Part shown: piece after piece, positions 32,519-42,853 of the stretch | How the letters are laid out: each line of letters opens with the position of its first letter | Position numbering within the stretch: position 1 is the stretch's first letter | NCBI GenBank assembly: GCA_012934845.2 | Contig: WNNJ02003078.1 | Span: forward strand, 1 to 64,000 | From: Pomphorhynchus laevis | Lineage: Eukaryota > Acanthocephala > Palaeacanthocephala > Echinorhynchida > Pomphorhynchidae | Length of the DNA stretch: 64,000 nt | Direction of reading: 5' to 3' | Made by a program: the position numbers and the translations under genes | Notes under the pieces: generated by a model | Databases searched by the model: none | Seen by the model: the letters and a program-made list of their open reading frames with translations, nothing else | Told to the model about the DNA's origin: nothing

Positions 32519-35485
32519 ATGGTTAGAGGGAAACCCTCTTCGGTAACTCCTTGCTGCACGTGCAATGGACCGGCAGCGAAATGTAAAGGATGCCGATGCG
32601 CAAAGACCGATACAAAATGCAGTAACTGCCGGGCTCCCAATTGCGGAAACAAGATCCTCAGCTGCCCAATAAGCGGCACCGTAAGGTCAGGAGCCGACCA
32701 GACACAAATCCAGAAAGCTACGGGAGAAACAGACAAAACTCCAATCACACTCTCGATTACCGACATCTTTGAGCAAGTGGTTCACTGGAAGCCAAATCTC
32801 TTCAGATTACCTAGGTGTGCGGAGTCGAAACGTTTTATAATAGAACTTGCCCGTATATATAGGGAATCTTGGTCTCAACAGGAATCTTTTACAAAAGCCA
32901 TTGTAATCGGACATTTGATTCTCCAACGAGATATTCGCACCTCCCATAAGACCCTCAAAGTAATACTGTCTCGAAGATTAGACCTTTGGCTAAAAAACGA
33001 GTTTACATCTCTTTACACGGAAGCGTATATCTTGCAAGAATTCAGTCGACGTAAAAGACCAAACAGTACATCACGCGATTGGCGCAGGAATTTCACCAGT
33101 CTGGTAGTGAGTGGAAGATTAAATGGAGCGATGCATTTGCTAGACACAGATGCAACAACCGGAACCCCACTAAATCCTGATGACATGATCGGTCCTACGA
33201 CCGTTCGAGAGCTACTCCTCGACAAACATCCCATTGCAGCAAAATTAAACAGTAATGCTCTTGACTGGAATCATGTTATCCCGCCACATAGCTTTCATCC
33301 CGTGGTTTTTGACTCCATAGACAAGAAACTAATAGTCTGTATGGCCAAACGTGTCACAGGTGGAGCAGGTCCCTCAGGAATTGACGCACAGTCCTGGACA
33401 CATATGCTCTCAAAATTCGGGAGAGAATCAGATGAACTTGCTGAGGCCATAGCCTCATTCACAAGAGCATTAGCGACAGAGCGCATACCAATGGACATTA
33501 CACAGGCTCTAACATCATGCAGGCTAATCGCATTAACAAAGAAAACTGGAATTCGACCAATAGGAATCTGTGATGTTAGCAGAAGAATAATGACGAAGGC
33601 TATATTATCCATGGTCTCGGAAGACATACAGCAGGTATGTGGAAGAAGTCAAATGTGTGCAGGCCAACGAGCTGGCGTGGAATGCGTTACACGAGCCATC
33701 CGCAATGAACTTACAAACAATCCGAATCATATTCTTCTATCAATTGATGCCGACAACGCATTTAACAGAATTAATAGAGAGGCGGCCCTTTGCAATATTG
33801 ATCGAATATGTCCGTCGCTTTCTATAGTCATGCATAATTTTTACGACCACCCTTCTAATCTATCTGTCGGAGGCGAATTCGTTAAATCACAAGAAGGATT
33901 TACACAAGGTGACGTCCTAGCCATGCCCGCATTTGCGATCGCCACACTGCCAATAATACATCACATTTCCACAAAGTTCCCTCAAGTTCGGCAACTTTGG
34001 TACGCCGATGACGGCAACTTGATTGGTTCTCCTATCCAAATCAGAGCTGCATACGATCTACTGTGTAAAATTGGCCCAGCGTTTGGATTTCACGTAAATC
34101 CCCAGAAATGTTCAATATTTACGCCAACAATGGAAGAAGCTAACACATGCCAACAATTTAACGGAACAAATGTAGAAGTCCGAACGGACGGAATTGTGAT
34201 ACTAGGCGCACCCATTGGAGTAGACAAATACGTATACGAGGTCGTAGAATCAAAAGTAGACAAGTTTTGCAACTTGGTCGAACGATTAGCCGATGTGGGA
34301 ATTTTAGATCTGCAGATAGCATATGCCTGTTTCACTAAAGCGTTACAGCACAAGTGGTTTCACACGCAAAGAACAACTCAATGCTCATCAGATTGGTTTG
34401 CCCCGTTGCGGGAATCCATCAGATCCTCCTCGGACAACATATTCGGCCTCGATGATTCGGATGGATCGCTATGGCCTCTCATCTCTTTACCCCTACATTG
34501 TGGTGGCCTCGGCATCATCGATCCATATATGAGTGCTGGCGTTGAATGTGAAAATTCTGGACATCTATGTGAACCTTATTTAAATGGATTACAAGGAATG
34601 GAACTTAAACTAGAGCAAGATTTCCGAGCCAACGAAGTTCACAGGCGGAAGAAAACACAATACAAGGCCTCTTTGCTAGCCCAACTTCCTACATATGATA
34701 TCATAAAGAGACGGATTATTCAACACACAATGATAAAAGGCGCATCTTCCTGGCTTTCTGCGTTCCCCACAAGAGAGTCACAAACTCGAATAGACAATAC
34801 AACATTTCGTGATGCTGTTGCCGCACGGTACAACACTCTAACCAAAGATGCCCCCTCCCTTTGCCCATGTGGTTCGTCGACCTCACTGGCACATTGCCTT
34901 TCCTGCCCCAATGGCGGTCATCCGTCGATAAGACACGACGCAACCCGCGATATTCTCGCAAAATCGCTCACCCAAATATGTGACGGCGTTGAAATCGAAC
35001 CGCTACTCAGATCAGTGGATCCAAGCATTCACTTTGAGAGAAGATCAACGACGACTGATCGTGAAGCACGACTGGATATATCTTGCCGTGGTTTCTATGG
35101 TGGACGCTCGGAGCGAGCTTTCTTCGACATTTGCGTTTTTAACGTGTTCGCTCCGTCAAATCTTACCAGGGAAACCACACCAAGCTTCGAGTATCACGAA
35201 CAACGGAAATGCTCGAAATACCAAGAACGGGTGGATATTATAGAACGCGCAAATTTCGCCCCTATTGTATATTCAAGTTTAGGAGGTGAGAGCAAATCGG
35301 CATCTACAATGATAAAAAGATTATCCAGAAAACTGGCCGTCAAGAAGGAATCTATCTACGCACAAGAATTGACTCGGATACGGGAGAAGATAAGCCTGCA
35401 ACATGCAAGATGCATTTCAATGTGCATTCGCGGTCCCAGATCAGCAAGAAACCGACCTGCGAACTATCACACTGTAGAGTGGTGA
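32519..35485 (+). CDS. CXC-RT protein: CXC cluster, reverse transcriptase, REL-like nuclease
   Basis: 988 residues, ATG start matching sibling copies (M-x-R/K-G-K/I-P). Residues ~12-45: CXC cluster C-x-C-x6-C-x2-C-x-C-x6-C-x2-C-x4-C, like the DNA-binding CXC of tesmin/MSL2-type proteins. Central RT: GGAGPSGIDAQSW (~281), IRPIGICDVSRRI, LSIDADNAFNRINRE (motif A, ~406), QEGFTQGDVLAMPAF (motif B, ~457) and WYADDGNLIG (catalytic YADD, ~492). Thumb-like region with LHCGGLGIIDP. C-terminus: CPCGSSTSLAHCLSCPNGG plus RHDATRDI (Cys/His knuckle, ~781), then EARLDI ... ERAFFDICVF (~848-875) and KYQERV, compatible with a PD-(D/E)xK restriction-like endonuclease as in R2/NeSL-type LINEs. Clade not certain. 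Expected to nick a preferred DNA site and prime cDNA there. Confidence 0.85.
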   Translation: MVRGKPSSVTPCCTCNGPAAKCKGCRCAKTDTKCSNCRAPNCGNKILSCPISGTVRSGADQTQIQKATGETDKTPITLSITDIFEQVVHWKPNLFRLPRCAESKRFIIELARIYRESWSQQESFTKAIVIGHLILQRDIRTSHKTLKVILSRRLDLWLKNEFTSLYTEAYILQEFSRRKRPNSTSRDWRRNFTSLVVSGRLNGAMHLLDTDATTGTPLNPDDMIGPTTVRELLLDKHPIAAKLNSNALDWNHVIPPHSFHPVVFDSIDKKLIVCMAKRVTGGAGPSGIDAQSWTHMLSKFGRESDELAEAIASFTRALATERIPMDITQALTSCRLIALTKKTGIRPIGICDVSRRIMTKAILSMVSEDIQQVCGRSQMCAGQRAGVECVTRAIRNELTNNPNHILLSIDADNAFNRINREAALCNIDRICPSLSIVMHNFYDHPSNLSVGGEFVKSQEGFTQGDVLAMPAFAIATLPIIHHISTKFPQVRQLWYADDGNLIGSPIQIRAAYDLLCKIGPAFGFHVNPQKCSIFTPTMEEANTCQQFNGTNVEVRTDGIVILGAPIGVDKYVYEVVESKVDKFCNLVERLADVGILDLQIAYACFTKALQHKWFHTQRTTQCSSDWFAPLRESIRSSSDNIFGLDDSDGSLWPLISLPLHCGGLGIIDPYMSAGVECENSGHLCEPYLNGLQGMELKLEQDFRANEVHRRKKTQYKASLLAQLPTYDIIKRRIIQHTMIKGASSWLSAFPTRESQTRIDNTTFRDAVAARYNTLTKDAPSLCPCGSSTSLAHCLSCPNGGHPSIRHDATRDILAKSLTQICDGVEIEPLLRSVDPSIHFERRSTTTDREARLDISCRGFYGGRSERAFFDICVFNVFAPSNLTRETTPSFEYHEQRKCSKYQERVDIIERANFAPIVYSSLGGESKSASTMIKRLSRKLAVKKESIYAQELTRIREKISLQHARCISMCIRGPRSARNRPANYHTVEW

Positions 35486-35560
35486 TATAATTGTAATATA
35501 ATTGTATTGATGATATTATTATTGTAGAGATAATGTCGTTGGAAATAAATAAACATTTTG

Positions 35561-35564
<4 letters not shown>

Positions 35565-35593
<29 letters not shown>
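35565..35593 (+). repeat. 29-base A tail
   Basis: Uninterrupted A-run 80 bases after the stop of the intact CXC-RT ORF; AATAAATAAA lies ~17 bases before it. Confidence 0.95.
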
Positions 35594-35596
<3 letters not shown>

Positions 35597-35629
35597 ACTT
35601 GCACGTTAAAAGAAAAAAAAGAAAAAATA

Positions 35630-35765
35630 ACATACGATGGCCTTCGAACAAATGTACTCAGTGTTTTGGCGAGTGGAGAAATCATCCGTTATCAATACAC
35701 CAAGATCTTTATAGCTCGAAACCAATTTAATCACTCGATCCCCGAGATGATATATCGGCACTGGA
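35630..35765 (-). mobile_element. Small CR1-type RT fragment
   Basis: The minus strand reads VPIYHLGDRVIKLVSSYKDL then GVLITDDFSTRQNTEYICSKA, equivalent to the FHLGTSILNVVMEYRDLGVMV region of copy d. It is wedged between the CXC-RT A-tail and the fold-back junction of the host L2-like copy, so it came with that event or as a filler patch. Confidence 0.75.
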
Positions 35766-35835
35766 ACAATATTACGTCAGTGCCGATATATCGGCACTGG
35801 AATCATCTGCCCAATATGAATGGGCAGATGATTCC
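35749..35835. repeat. Two consecutive perfect fold-backs at a junction
   Basis: Arms 35749-35763 and 35778-35792 (15 bp, 14-base spacer), then arms 35799-35813 and 35821-35835 (15 bp, 7-base spacer). The second fold-back copies the resuming L2-like sequence in reverse, the first copies the end of the CR1 patch. Confidence 0.95.
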
Positions 35836-36462
35836 ACGATAGAGGAGCAGCCACCAGGATAGAGCGGAGTCCAAAGGAGGTAGAGTAGTTTGGGACATGT
35901 AAAAGAAGGGAATTACAGGAACGCAAGGAACAGTAAACAGGACGGGAATTATCAAGAAAAGGAAGGTTGAGAAATGAAGGGGTATGAAAAGTTACAAGGC
36001 GGAAAGCAACGATAAGAAGACGAATTTGAACACGACAATAAATTGTAGGCAAATCGAGAGAAGCAAGATGGTAGGATGTGTGATCAAAACGACGAAGACG
36101 GAGGAGAATTCGGACAGCTGCGTTGACGATGCGTTGTAGGGGAAGAAGAGTGGATTTAGGTGAGTTGGAAAATAGACTAAGACAATAATCGAGTCTAGAA
36201 AAAAGGAGAGATGATATGAGAGTCATACAAGAAGGGAAATCGATCAATCTACGAGCTTGACGGAGGTTGCGGAGTATCAAGGTAGATGAGCGTACTTTAT
36301 CTCTAACGAAAGGTTTAAGTGAAAGTCGGTTGTCAAAATGGAAGCCTAGGAAAACGAGATTATCAACGATAGGAAGAATTGTAGAATTTACTGATACGGA
36401 GGGAGGTTCGAAGCCGAGGCGTCGAGGTAGGATCCACATAATTTGTGATTTATCAGGATTCA

Positions 36463-37095
36463 GAGATAGTTTCGACTCATCGTGATCTTGGTATTTTGAT
36501 CGATTCATCTTTAAAGACACGACATCATTACAACATTCAATTAGGCAAAGCTAGAAAAATGATGCACACTATCAAAAATTGCTTTCTGAAAATAAATCCA
36601 TCGTCGTTCAGGGTGCTGTTTAACTCGTTATTGAGACCAATACTTGAGTATTGCTCTCCATCTTGCTTCCCATGTACACGGACTGAACTGAATGCTGTCG
36701 ATGGAGTTCTTCGCCGTATTACCCGTTTATGTCCAGACTGTAAGCATTTACCTTATCGTGAGAGACTTAAAGTGATTGGCATATTTGACATGAAGGTGAG
36801 GTTAATGTTTATCGACTTGGTTGCAACGTGGAAATTATTGCACAAATTTGATGGATATCCTCGAAATATTATGGCGTGTCGTAATAATAGATCCAGGCGA
36901 CATCATTCGATGACAATTTTTAAACAGCATACTGGGAAACTATCGCCTGTCACAAGATTGTCAAGACGTGTAGTTAACGTGTGGAATAGTCTTCCTGAAT
37001 ACGTTGTTGCCTCCACAACGCTGACTTTATTTAAGAAGCGATTGCGAATATGTCTGGAACAGATCGATAATATGGAGAAGCTATCGTATCCCTGA
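36463..37095 (+). pseudogene. CR1-type ORF2 C-terminus (copy b, separated)
   Basis: Continues copy b after the nested insertion: VSTHRDLGILIDSSLKTRHHYNIQLGKARKMM, LLRPILEYCSPSCFPCTRTELNAV, RRITRLCPDCKHLPYRERL and VVNVWNSLPEY, to the natural C-terminus. It lacks its own start. No further break is seen inside this piece. Confidence 0.85.
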
Positions 37096-37163
37096 TTTTC
37101 TTAACTCTATCAATTCTACATTTTGTTTAATTTTTATTTTATTTTTTCGTGAGCAGACTGAAC

Positions 37164-37176
37164 AGCCATATAGGCT
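37164..37176 (+). other. CR1 3'-terminal hairpin
   Basis: AGCC-ATATA-GGCT, then TTGTCTTGTATGTT and (ATA)n. Same stem as 23348-23359 and 47096-47107. Confidence 0.65.
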
Positions 37177-37215
37177 TTGTCTTGTATGTTATAATAATAA
37201 TAATAATAATTTAAT

Positions 37216-38043
37216 TAGATAAAACGCTTACAATAATTACAAATGCATAACACATGGATAAAATTATAAATGCAAAACATCAAAAGCTGTTTAATTTTTA
37301 ATTTTAAGCGTTAACGATTTCATATCACGATTAAAACGGATCTACCGGGAGAGGTTTCTTTTTTAACCCATTTCTACAATTTAGGAACGTCTACCCTTGT
37401 GCATGTCAATTCGTTAAGCCTTTAGTAAAAACAACAAGTCGAAATCTACCTAAAAACAAGTTCCATTACAACATTGTCCCCGTGTAACTGCACAATCGAT
37501 ATCAAAAACATTGTGGTGATGCAGCATAGCCGAAAGAACACTATCACGTTTAAAATACACGACAAACGAATTTATAAAGAGAATTAATTTGAGAATTATG
37601 TTCATACATCTTAATACGAAATTATAATGAAGTTATAATTAAAGAAAAAAAATTAAAGAAGTTATTATGAAGTTGTAATAAAATACAGATATCATATATG
37701 TTGGTAAAAATTCCCACACATATTTGTTGAAGAATTGCAAGGTAGGGAATTTATTTGAAAAATTTTACAAATATCGCAAGGATCACACCGAATAATTCCG
37801 ATATCATATTTGCTGCTGATACGTCCAGAGAATTTAATGATGTTCACTTTGTCGGTTGAAGTTGTGCAGCACTTAAAGATGTAACTCAGACGAATGATCT
37901 ATCGAGTGAAGATTGTCAAACTATGCCAAGTCAGGATATTGTGTCTAATCATACCTATGATGGGGACCTAAGAGATACAAAAAACACCATCCCTATACTC
38001 CCAGATGATATGATATCGAATTTCACAATTAGTAAAATCATGC
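37216..38043. other. AT-rich stretch without a recognised gene
   Basis: 37216-37700 holds only AT-rich sequence and leader-like words (CGCTTACAATAATTAC near 37230). 37770-38040 has higher coding-like content (e.g. a stretch reading EDCQTMPSQDIVSNHTYDGD on the plus strand) that may be a decayed ORF1 or ORF2 start of a CR1-type element; I cannot align it to a named motif. Confidence 0.4.
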
Positions 38044-38945
38044 TTATAACGACTTAAAGTTTATAACGACTTGCTCATATCGCGCGATCATAAATTATGT
38101 AGTGTCATAGTTTCTCTTGATCTATCGTCTGCTTTTGACATCGTCGATCACTCGATTCTTCTCCATCGCCTTCGTCATGATTATGGCTTCTCTTTACCCA
38201 CTGTATCATGGTTTTCTTCATATCTATCAAACCGTACATTTCGCGTATATTCTAACTCTTCTCTCTCATCCTTCGTCCATTCCGTCCGGTGTTCCACAAG
38301 GCTCCGTATTAGGCCCTATACTTTTCTCTCTTCTTCTTGGTGATTTGTCTTCGATTTCTCATAAATTAAACTTTCCATGTTATGCAATATGCTGATGACA
38401 TTCTCATCTATGCTCATGCACCTGTTTATCGTATTCACGATCTTAGTGTTTCCGCTTCGGACTGTCTTGTCTCAATTTCCAATCATCTTTCTTCCCTTCG
38501 CCTTTCTCTGAATCCTGATAAATCCAAAATTATGTGGATCCTACCTCGACGCCTCGGCTTCGAACCTCCCTCCGTATCATTAAATTCTACAATTCTTCCT
38601 ATCGTTGATAATCTCGTTTTCCTAGGCTTCCATTTTGACAACCGACTTTCACTTAAACCTTTCGTTAGAGATAAAGTACGCTCATCTACCTTGATACTCC
38701 GCAACCTCCGTCAAGTTCGTAGATTGATCGATTTCCCTTCTTGTATGACTCTCATATCATCTCTCCTTTTTTCTAGACTCGATTATTGTCTTAGTCTATT
38801 TTCCAACTCAACTAAATCCACTCTTCTTCCCCTACAACGCATCGTTAACGCAGCTGTCTGAATTCTCATCCGTCTTCGTCGTTTTGATCATACATCCTAC
38901 CATCTTGCTTCTCTCGATTTGCCTACAATTTATTGTCGTGTTCAA
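38044..38945 (+). mobile_element. L2-like LINE fragment, young subfamily
   Basis: Nearly identical to 10560-11440. It encodes LLISRDHKLCSVIVSLDLSSAFDIVDH (38071-38343), MQYADDILIYAHAPVYRIHD (38382) and RLDYCLSLFSNSTKSTLLPLQRIV. Both ends are truncated: the 5' junction has a stuttered TTATAACGACTT, and the 3' side is replaced by CR1 sequence at 38946 within the word GTGTTCAAA. No tail is present. Confidence 0.85.
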
Positions 38946-41312
38946 AAACCAGGAATCTTGTCTTGATTTGGTATTTTCCAAATTAATTACAAGTGTGCGT
39001 AATATGAGCTATCAGAGTCCTATTGGATTGAGCGATCATTGCATGATCTTATTCAATTATTTTTCTAGGTGTATGATCCCAAAACTGGAAAATTTGATAG
39101 TGTCGAAAAGATCTTGGCAACAAATTGATGAAGACTCATTACGAGAGGCGGCACTAAGAACATCATTCAACTGTGCTAGTGAAGACATTGAGGTAAGGTG
39201 GCATGTTATTGAATCAGGTTTAGTAGCTCTTGCAGATAAATTTGCACCACTCCGTAGAGTACCAAAAAGTAAAGCTAAATACCCTCCTTGATATGACACT
39301 GAATTGCGATATGCTCTCAAACATAGGAATCGTCTATTTGAACTAAGCCGTCATCAGAATAATTTTAAAAAGCGGTATACAATGTTCCGAAATTTCGTCA
39401 GTCGCCTTAAGATTACAAAAAGGCAAAGTTTTGAAGATCAATTAGCTTTACAAATTGATACAGAACCAAAAAAATTTGGGCTTATGTGAAAGGATCCAGA
39501 GCTCTGCTACCAGCAATTTCATCTTTAAGAGACGGTAACACTCGAGTGACATCGCCAGACAGCATGGCAGAATTGTTTGCATCCGCTTTTGAGCTGACAC
39601 CAGATGCTTTCTCTAGCATATGTGGAGATGCAGCATCACAACAGGTAGAAATTGGTTCTCCAGTTTTAACGATAACAGCACATGAGGTTTTTGTTGAATT
39701 GGCTAGGTTATCTAGATCATCAGCGGCTGGCCCCGATGATATTCACCCCCAACTTCTTAAGTTACTTGCTCCTGTTCTGGCTGAGCCATTAGCCTCCATA
39801 TTTGAGCTGAGCTTGCGCATTTCGAAGTTACCTGCTGCCTGGAAAAAAGCGATTGTAGTACCAATTTATAAAAATGGTGAAAAAGATGATCCGAATAACT
39901 ATAGGGCAATAAGTCTAACTAGTGTTGTATGCAAAGTGATTGAGCGCATACTAAACAGACGCATATATGATCATTTGAGTTCGCTAAGAATTCTCAATAA
40001 TGCACAGCATGGATTTCGCCCTCGGCGTTCATGTCTTACAAACTTATTATATGCTCGTGAAGATTGGGTTGGACATGTTGCTAACGGGTACTGTATCGAC
40101 GTAATATTTCTTGACTTTAGTCGGGCTTTTGATAGGGTGCCCCACAAAATGCTAATTTCCACCCTTGAGTCTTATAAAGTCAATCGCTCCATTATAAGCT
40201 GGATTCAAGATTTTCTTAAAGATAGATCCTTTGCTGTTCGTGTAGGTCAATGCCTATCGTCTTATCGTCCTATCACCTCAGGAGTACCACAGGGATCAGT
40301 CTTAGGACCCTTGTTGTTTAACATATTTATAAATCAGCTACTAGATTTAATTGAGGATTGTAGTGTTTTAGCTTTTGCCGACGATGTAAAGGTATGGAAA
40401 TTGATTAAAACCAACAAGGATCGAAATGACTTTCAAAATATCCTAAACATTGTTTATCGATGGTCTTTAAACACTGGAATTACATTGAATATTAAAAAGT
40501 GTGCACATATGAGATTAGGTCATAGCAATGTGAGTCAAGAATATTTTATTGGCGATGAGTTTGTTGTTTCCACGCAGTCCATTCTGGATCTTGGTATAAT
40601 TGTTCAAAACAATCTGAAAACACGTACTAACACTGATAGGATTTGTAACGCAGCAAGAAGAATGACCTATATTGTCAAAAATTGCTTTAAAGATTTATCT
40701 CCCGTTTGTGTTGTGCGTTTATATAATGCTCTTATAAGACCGATATTAGAATATGTGTCGCCAGTAGTCTTTCCGTGTACGCGTACACAACTTGATCAAT
40801 TAGAGCGCATACTTCGACGGTTTACGAAATTATGTCCTCAGGTGCGATATCTTCCCTATGTGGCACGAATAAAAAGTTTGAATATGCCGAGAGTGCGTGA
40901 AAGGTTCCTTCTTTTCGACCTTCTAGCTATGTATCAACTAGTTAATAAAGATGAAAATTTTCCAGCAAATAGAGTTGAACTCGAATGAACGGGATGGACG
41001 TAGAGGGCACTCGAAAGTACTAGTAGTACATGAGCACGGAAAATACCCTCGTCATTTCCGACTGTCTCATCGAGCGGTGAATATTTGGAATCGTCTTCCA
41101 GTTGATGTCGTTGCGGTGCATACAATCAATGAATTTAAATCCAATATAAAGAACTGGATTCGAAATGAGAACGAGTGGTGGTTGCTGCAGTACCCATGGT
41201 TCTGATATATATACTGAACGATTTTTTTGATTTTTTTCTTGTATTTATTTGTTTTTTATGTGAGCGGTCAAAACAGACTTATGGCTATGACCTGTATTAT
41301 TTTTTTAACACA
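38946..41312 (+). mobile_element. CR1-type LINE (subfamily c), 5'-truncated
   Basis: Starts in the endonuclease (QESCLDLVFSKLITSV, LSDHCMILF) and runs to the 3' end. 39486-40988 is a long open RT frame: SSAAGPDDIHPQLLKLLAPVL, DPNNYRAISLTSVVCKVIERI, HGFRPRRSCLTNLLYAR, VIFLDFSRAFDRVPHKM, SGVPQGSVLGPLLFNIFINQ and LAFADDVKVWKL, then RPILEYVSPVVFPCTRTQLDQ. Breaks: TGA for the expected Trp at 39289-39291, a one-base slip near 39478, and another near 40975 before the C-terminal FRLSHRAVNIWNRLPVD (40951-41205). The 3' end has the family TGTGAGCGG...GGCT region but no (AAT) tail. Confidence 0.85.
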
Positions 41313-41344
41313 ATAAATATTTTTTTATTTAATAATGAACAATT

Positions 41345-42760
41345 TATTAAAAATAAACATATTAACTTAGGTTCCCGCAAATGGGCCTCAAATTGAAATT
41401 TACGATCCCAGACTGGGCAATATAATACAAAAAAGTTTCTCAATGTGAAACAGTAGTTAGCTCTGCCATCCGAATAGTCGCAGAGATCGTTCTTTGTGCG
41501 CTAAAGCATAATCGCCTTCGTATGTCAGAAATGCAGTTTGGGTACGATTGTTTGCTTTTGATGGCAATATATCGTGCAGCTTTCCTTAATAAGAGATCCA
41601 ATTCTCTCCCAATTCCAGCAGCAGTCGAAACAATGGCTGGTATGAAAATCCCATCCTCCACCAGTGAAACACGCTCGCCATTTTTAGCCATCTTGTGATT
41701 TGAATGATAGTCGAATGTGGAACTGACAGTTTGGTGAGCATAGGATGGAGCTAAATGGTTAAAAACGCAAATGTCGACATAAGACCGCTCCATCCTACCC
41801 TCTGAAAAATTCATACACACAATGTCCATTCTCGCAGATCTATCTCTCGTTGTGGTGCTAGATGCAAACACTATACCCTCATCTACTGGTCGTAATTCCA
41901 CTTCCCGATCCATGCGATCATGCGCCTCACTTAGTATCGAGCCGATCGTGTCGCGTATGGCGTTGTGTCTGATAATTGTTCCGCCGCCGACTCTACAAGA
42001 GAGTACATGTCTTAAGTTAAACACTTCTGAACATCGAATGGAATCGACAAATTCCCTTACTTTTAATTGGTATATTGTATCTTATCGCAAGTGCATCCAA
42101 AAACTGTTGCTTTTGTAAATAGAATCCAGACGGTTTCGAAGGAATAGATGTCAACCAAATTGAGGCATTCTTCTGTGCAGCATGCTGTATACTTCGAGCC
42201 ATTTCTTCACTTGCATTTTCCAAAATTTGTTTCTTAAGTTGCTCGTATATATTCCGATTATTTTTCCGGTAACCATCACAAAGATCCTTTAGTATTTCCC
42301 CAATTTCAGAACTGTTACTATGAATAACGTTTGCATTCGCTATTAGGTGTGATTGTTTAAAAACCTCTTCTGCGTTGGCTGATGGATCTATTATGCGTAA
42401 ACCTCCATCTCTGGCGGGTAGTTTAATAATATCTCGAAGCTCTAACGTTAACACTCCCAATCCCATAATGCTCGGTATCAACTTCAGGAAAATATCATCA
42501 GCTAAGCCTCTGAACCATGATGAACTTACTTTTGTAGTGCGCACCAGATGTGTCCATTGAAACTGAATCGTTCGTGTTAGCAATATATAAGCAGCATATG
42601 GATCCAAGTCTGCTAAATCACACAGATTCTGTATCTGTACTCGCCAGGAGTTAATTGAACTTATGACTTGACACTCACGATATGCATCACATCCGATAAA
42701 TCCTCCCAAGACCTTGATACCATTTTTAACCACTTTGACTCCTTCTTGCATAAGATATTT
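41345..42760 (-). mobile_element. CXC-RT LINE, minus copy M0: 3' half
   Basis: 42017-42751 encodes MQEGVKVVKNGIKVLGGFIG, DPYAAYILLTRTIQFQWTHLVRTTK and ASIWLTSIPSKPSGFYLQ. 41440-42024 encodes RHVLSCRVGGGTIIRHNAIRDTIGS, SARMDIVCMN (ARMDI for ARLDI), MERSYVDICVFNHLAPSYAHQ and ERVSLVEDGIFIPAIV. One slip lies near 42020. The 3' end carries GTTCCCGCAAATGGGCC (41371-41387). The upstream half is at 47137-47439, displaced by the CR1 insertion. Confidence 0.85.
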
Positions 42761-42784
42761 GATAAGATATCCTAAAAAAATTTT

Positions 42785-42802
42785 GGTTTCTTATAAACAT
42801 AC
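42785..42802 (+). repeat. Leader-like 5' motif of CR1 copy d
   Basis: GGTTTCTTATAAACATAC, echoed by AAATAACATAC 19 bases later. Identical words are at 52786-52803 and 59351-59368 in front of CXC-RT copies. Confidence 0.6.
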
Positions 42803-42853
42803 ATTTGAGATAAATAACATACATTTGACATCTAAAGTAAATACAATTTCACA

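Larger units (their letters stand above)
32124..35593 (+). mobile_element. CXC-RT LINE, full-length copy with intact ORF
   Basis: The one uninterrupted member of the family. The 5' region has a TAT run, a leader-like GATTGTTAAATACTTACAA (32171-32189), GC-rich modules (32284-32325, 32348-32371, 32439-32466), then the 988-codon ORF at 32519-35485. An 80-base 3' UTR with AATAAA precedes 29 A's (35565-35593). It is inserted in an L2-like copy. No stop or frame slip is visible, and the long pure A-tail suggests a recent event. Confidence 0.88.
31975..36462 (-). mobile_element. L2-like LINE, young subfamily, split by a CXC-RT copy
   Basis: Two pieces: 31975-32123 (tail (ATT)n, 3' hairpin 32010-32026, 3' UTR) and 35814-36462 (RT from LSLNPDKSQIMWILPRR to the C-terminal LPIHI). 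The break falls in the words GCGTATAT / ATATGAATGGGC that are adjacent in the copy at 27003-27330. Apart from the break the RT frame 35777-36520 is open. 5'-truncated inside the RT at a GAGATA target duplication in CR1 copy b. Confidence 0.85.
27955..37200 (+). mobile_element. CR1-type LINE copy b (two ORFs), split by nested insertions
   Basis: Parts: 5' region (from ~27955 or ~28440), ORF1 28622-29716, ORF2 start to YADD region 29695-31965, then an L2-like insertion (31975-36462) which itself contains a CXC-RT copy, then the ORF2 C-terminus 36463-37095 and 3' end with hairpin and (ATA)n to ~37215. The L2 insertion is bracketed by GAGATA (31969-31974 and 36463-36468). ORF1 and the endonuclease/RT part are otherwise clean, so the element was young when hit. 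Confidence 0.85.

Noticed and set aside
34716-34961. Antisense ORFs within the intact CXC-RT gene
   Set aside because: Shadows of the sense frame; no independent motif or start context.
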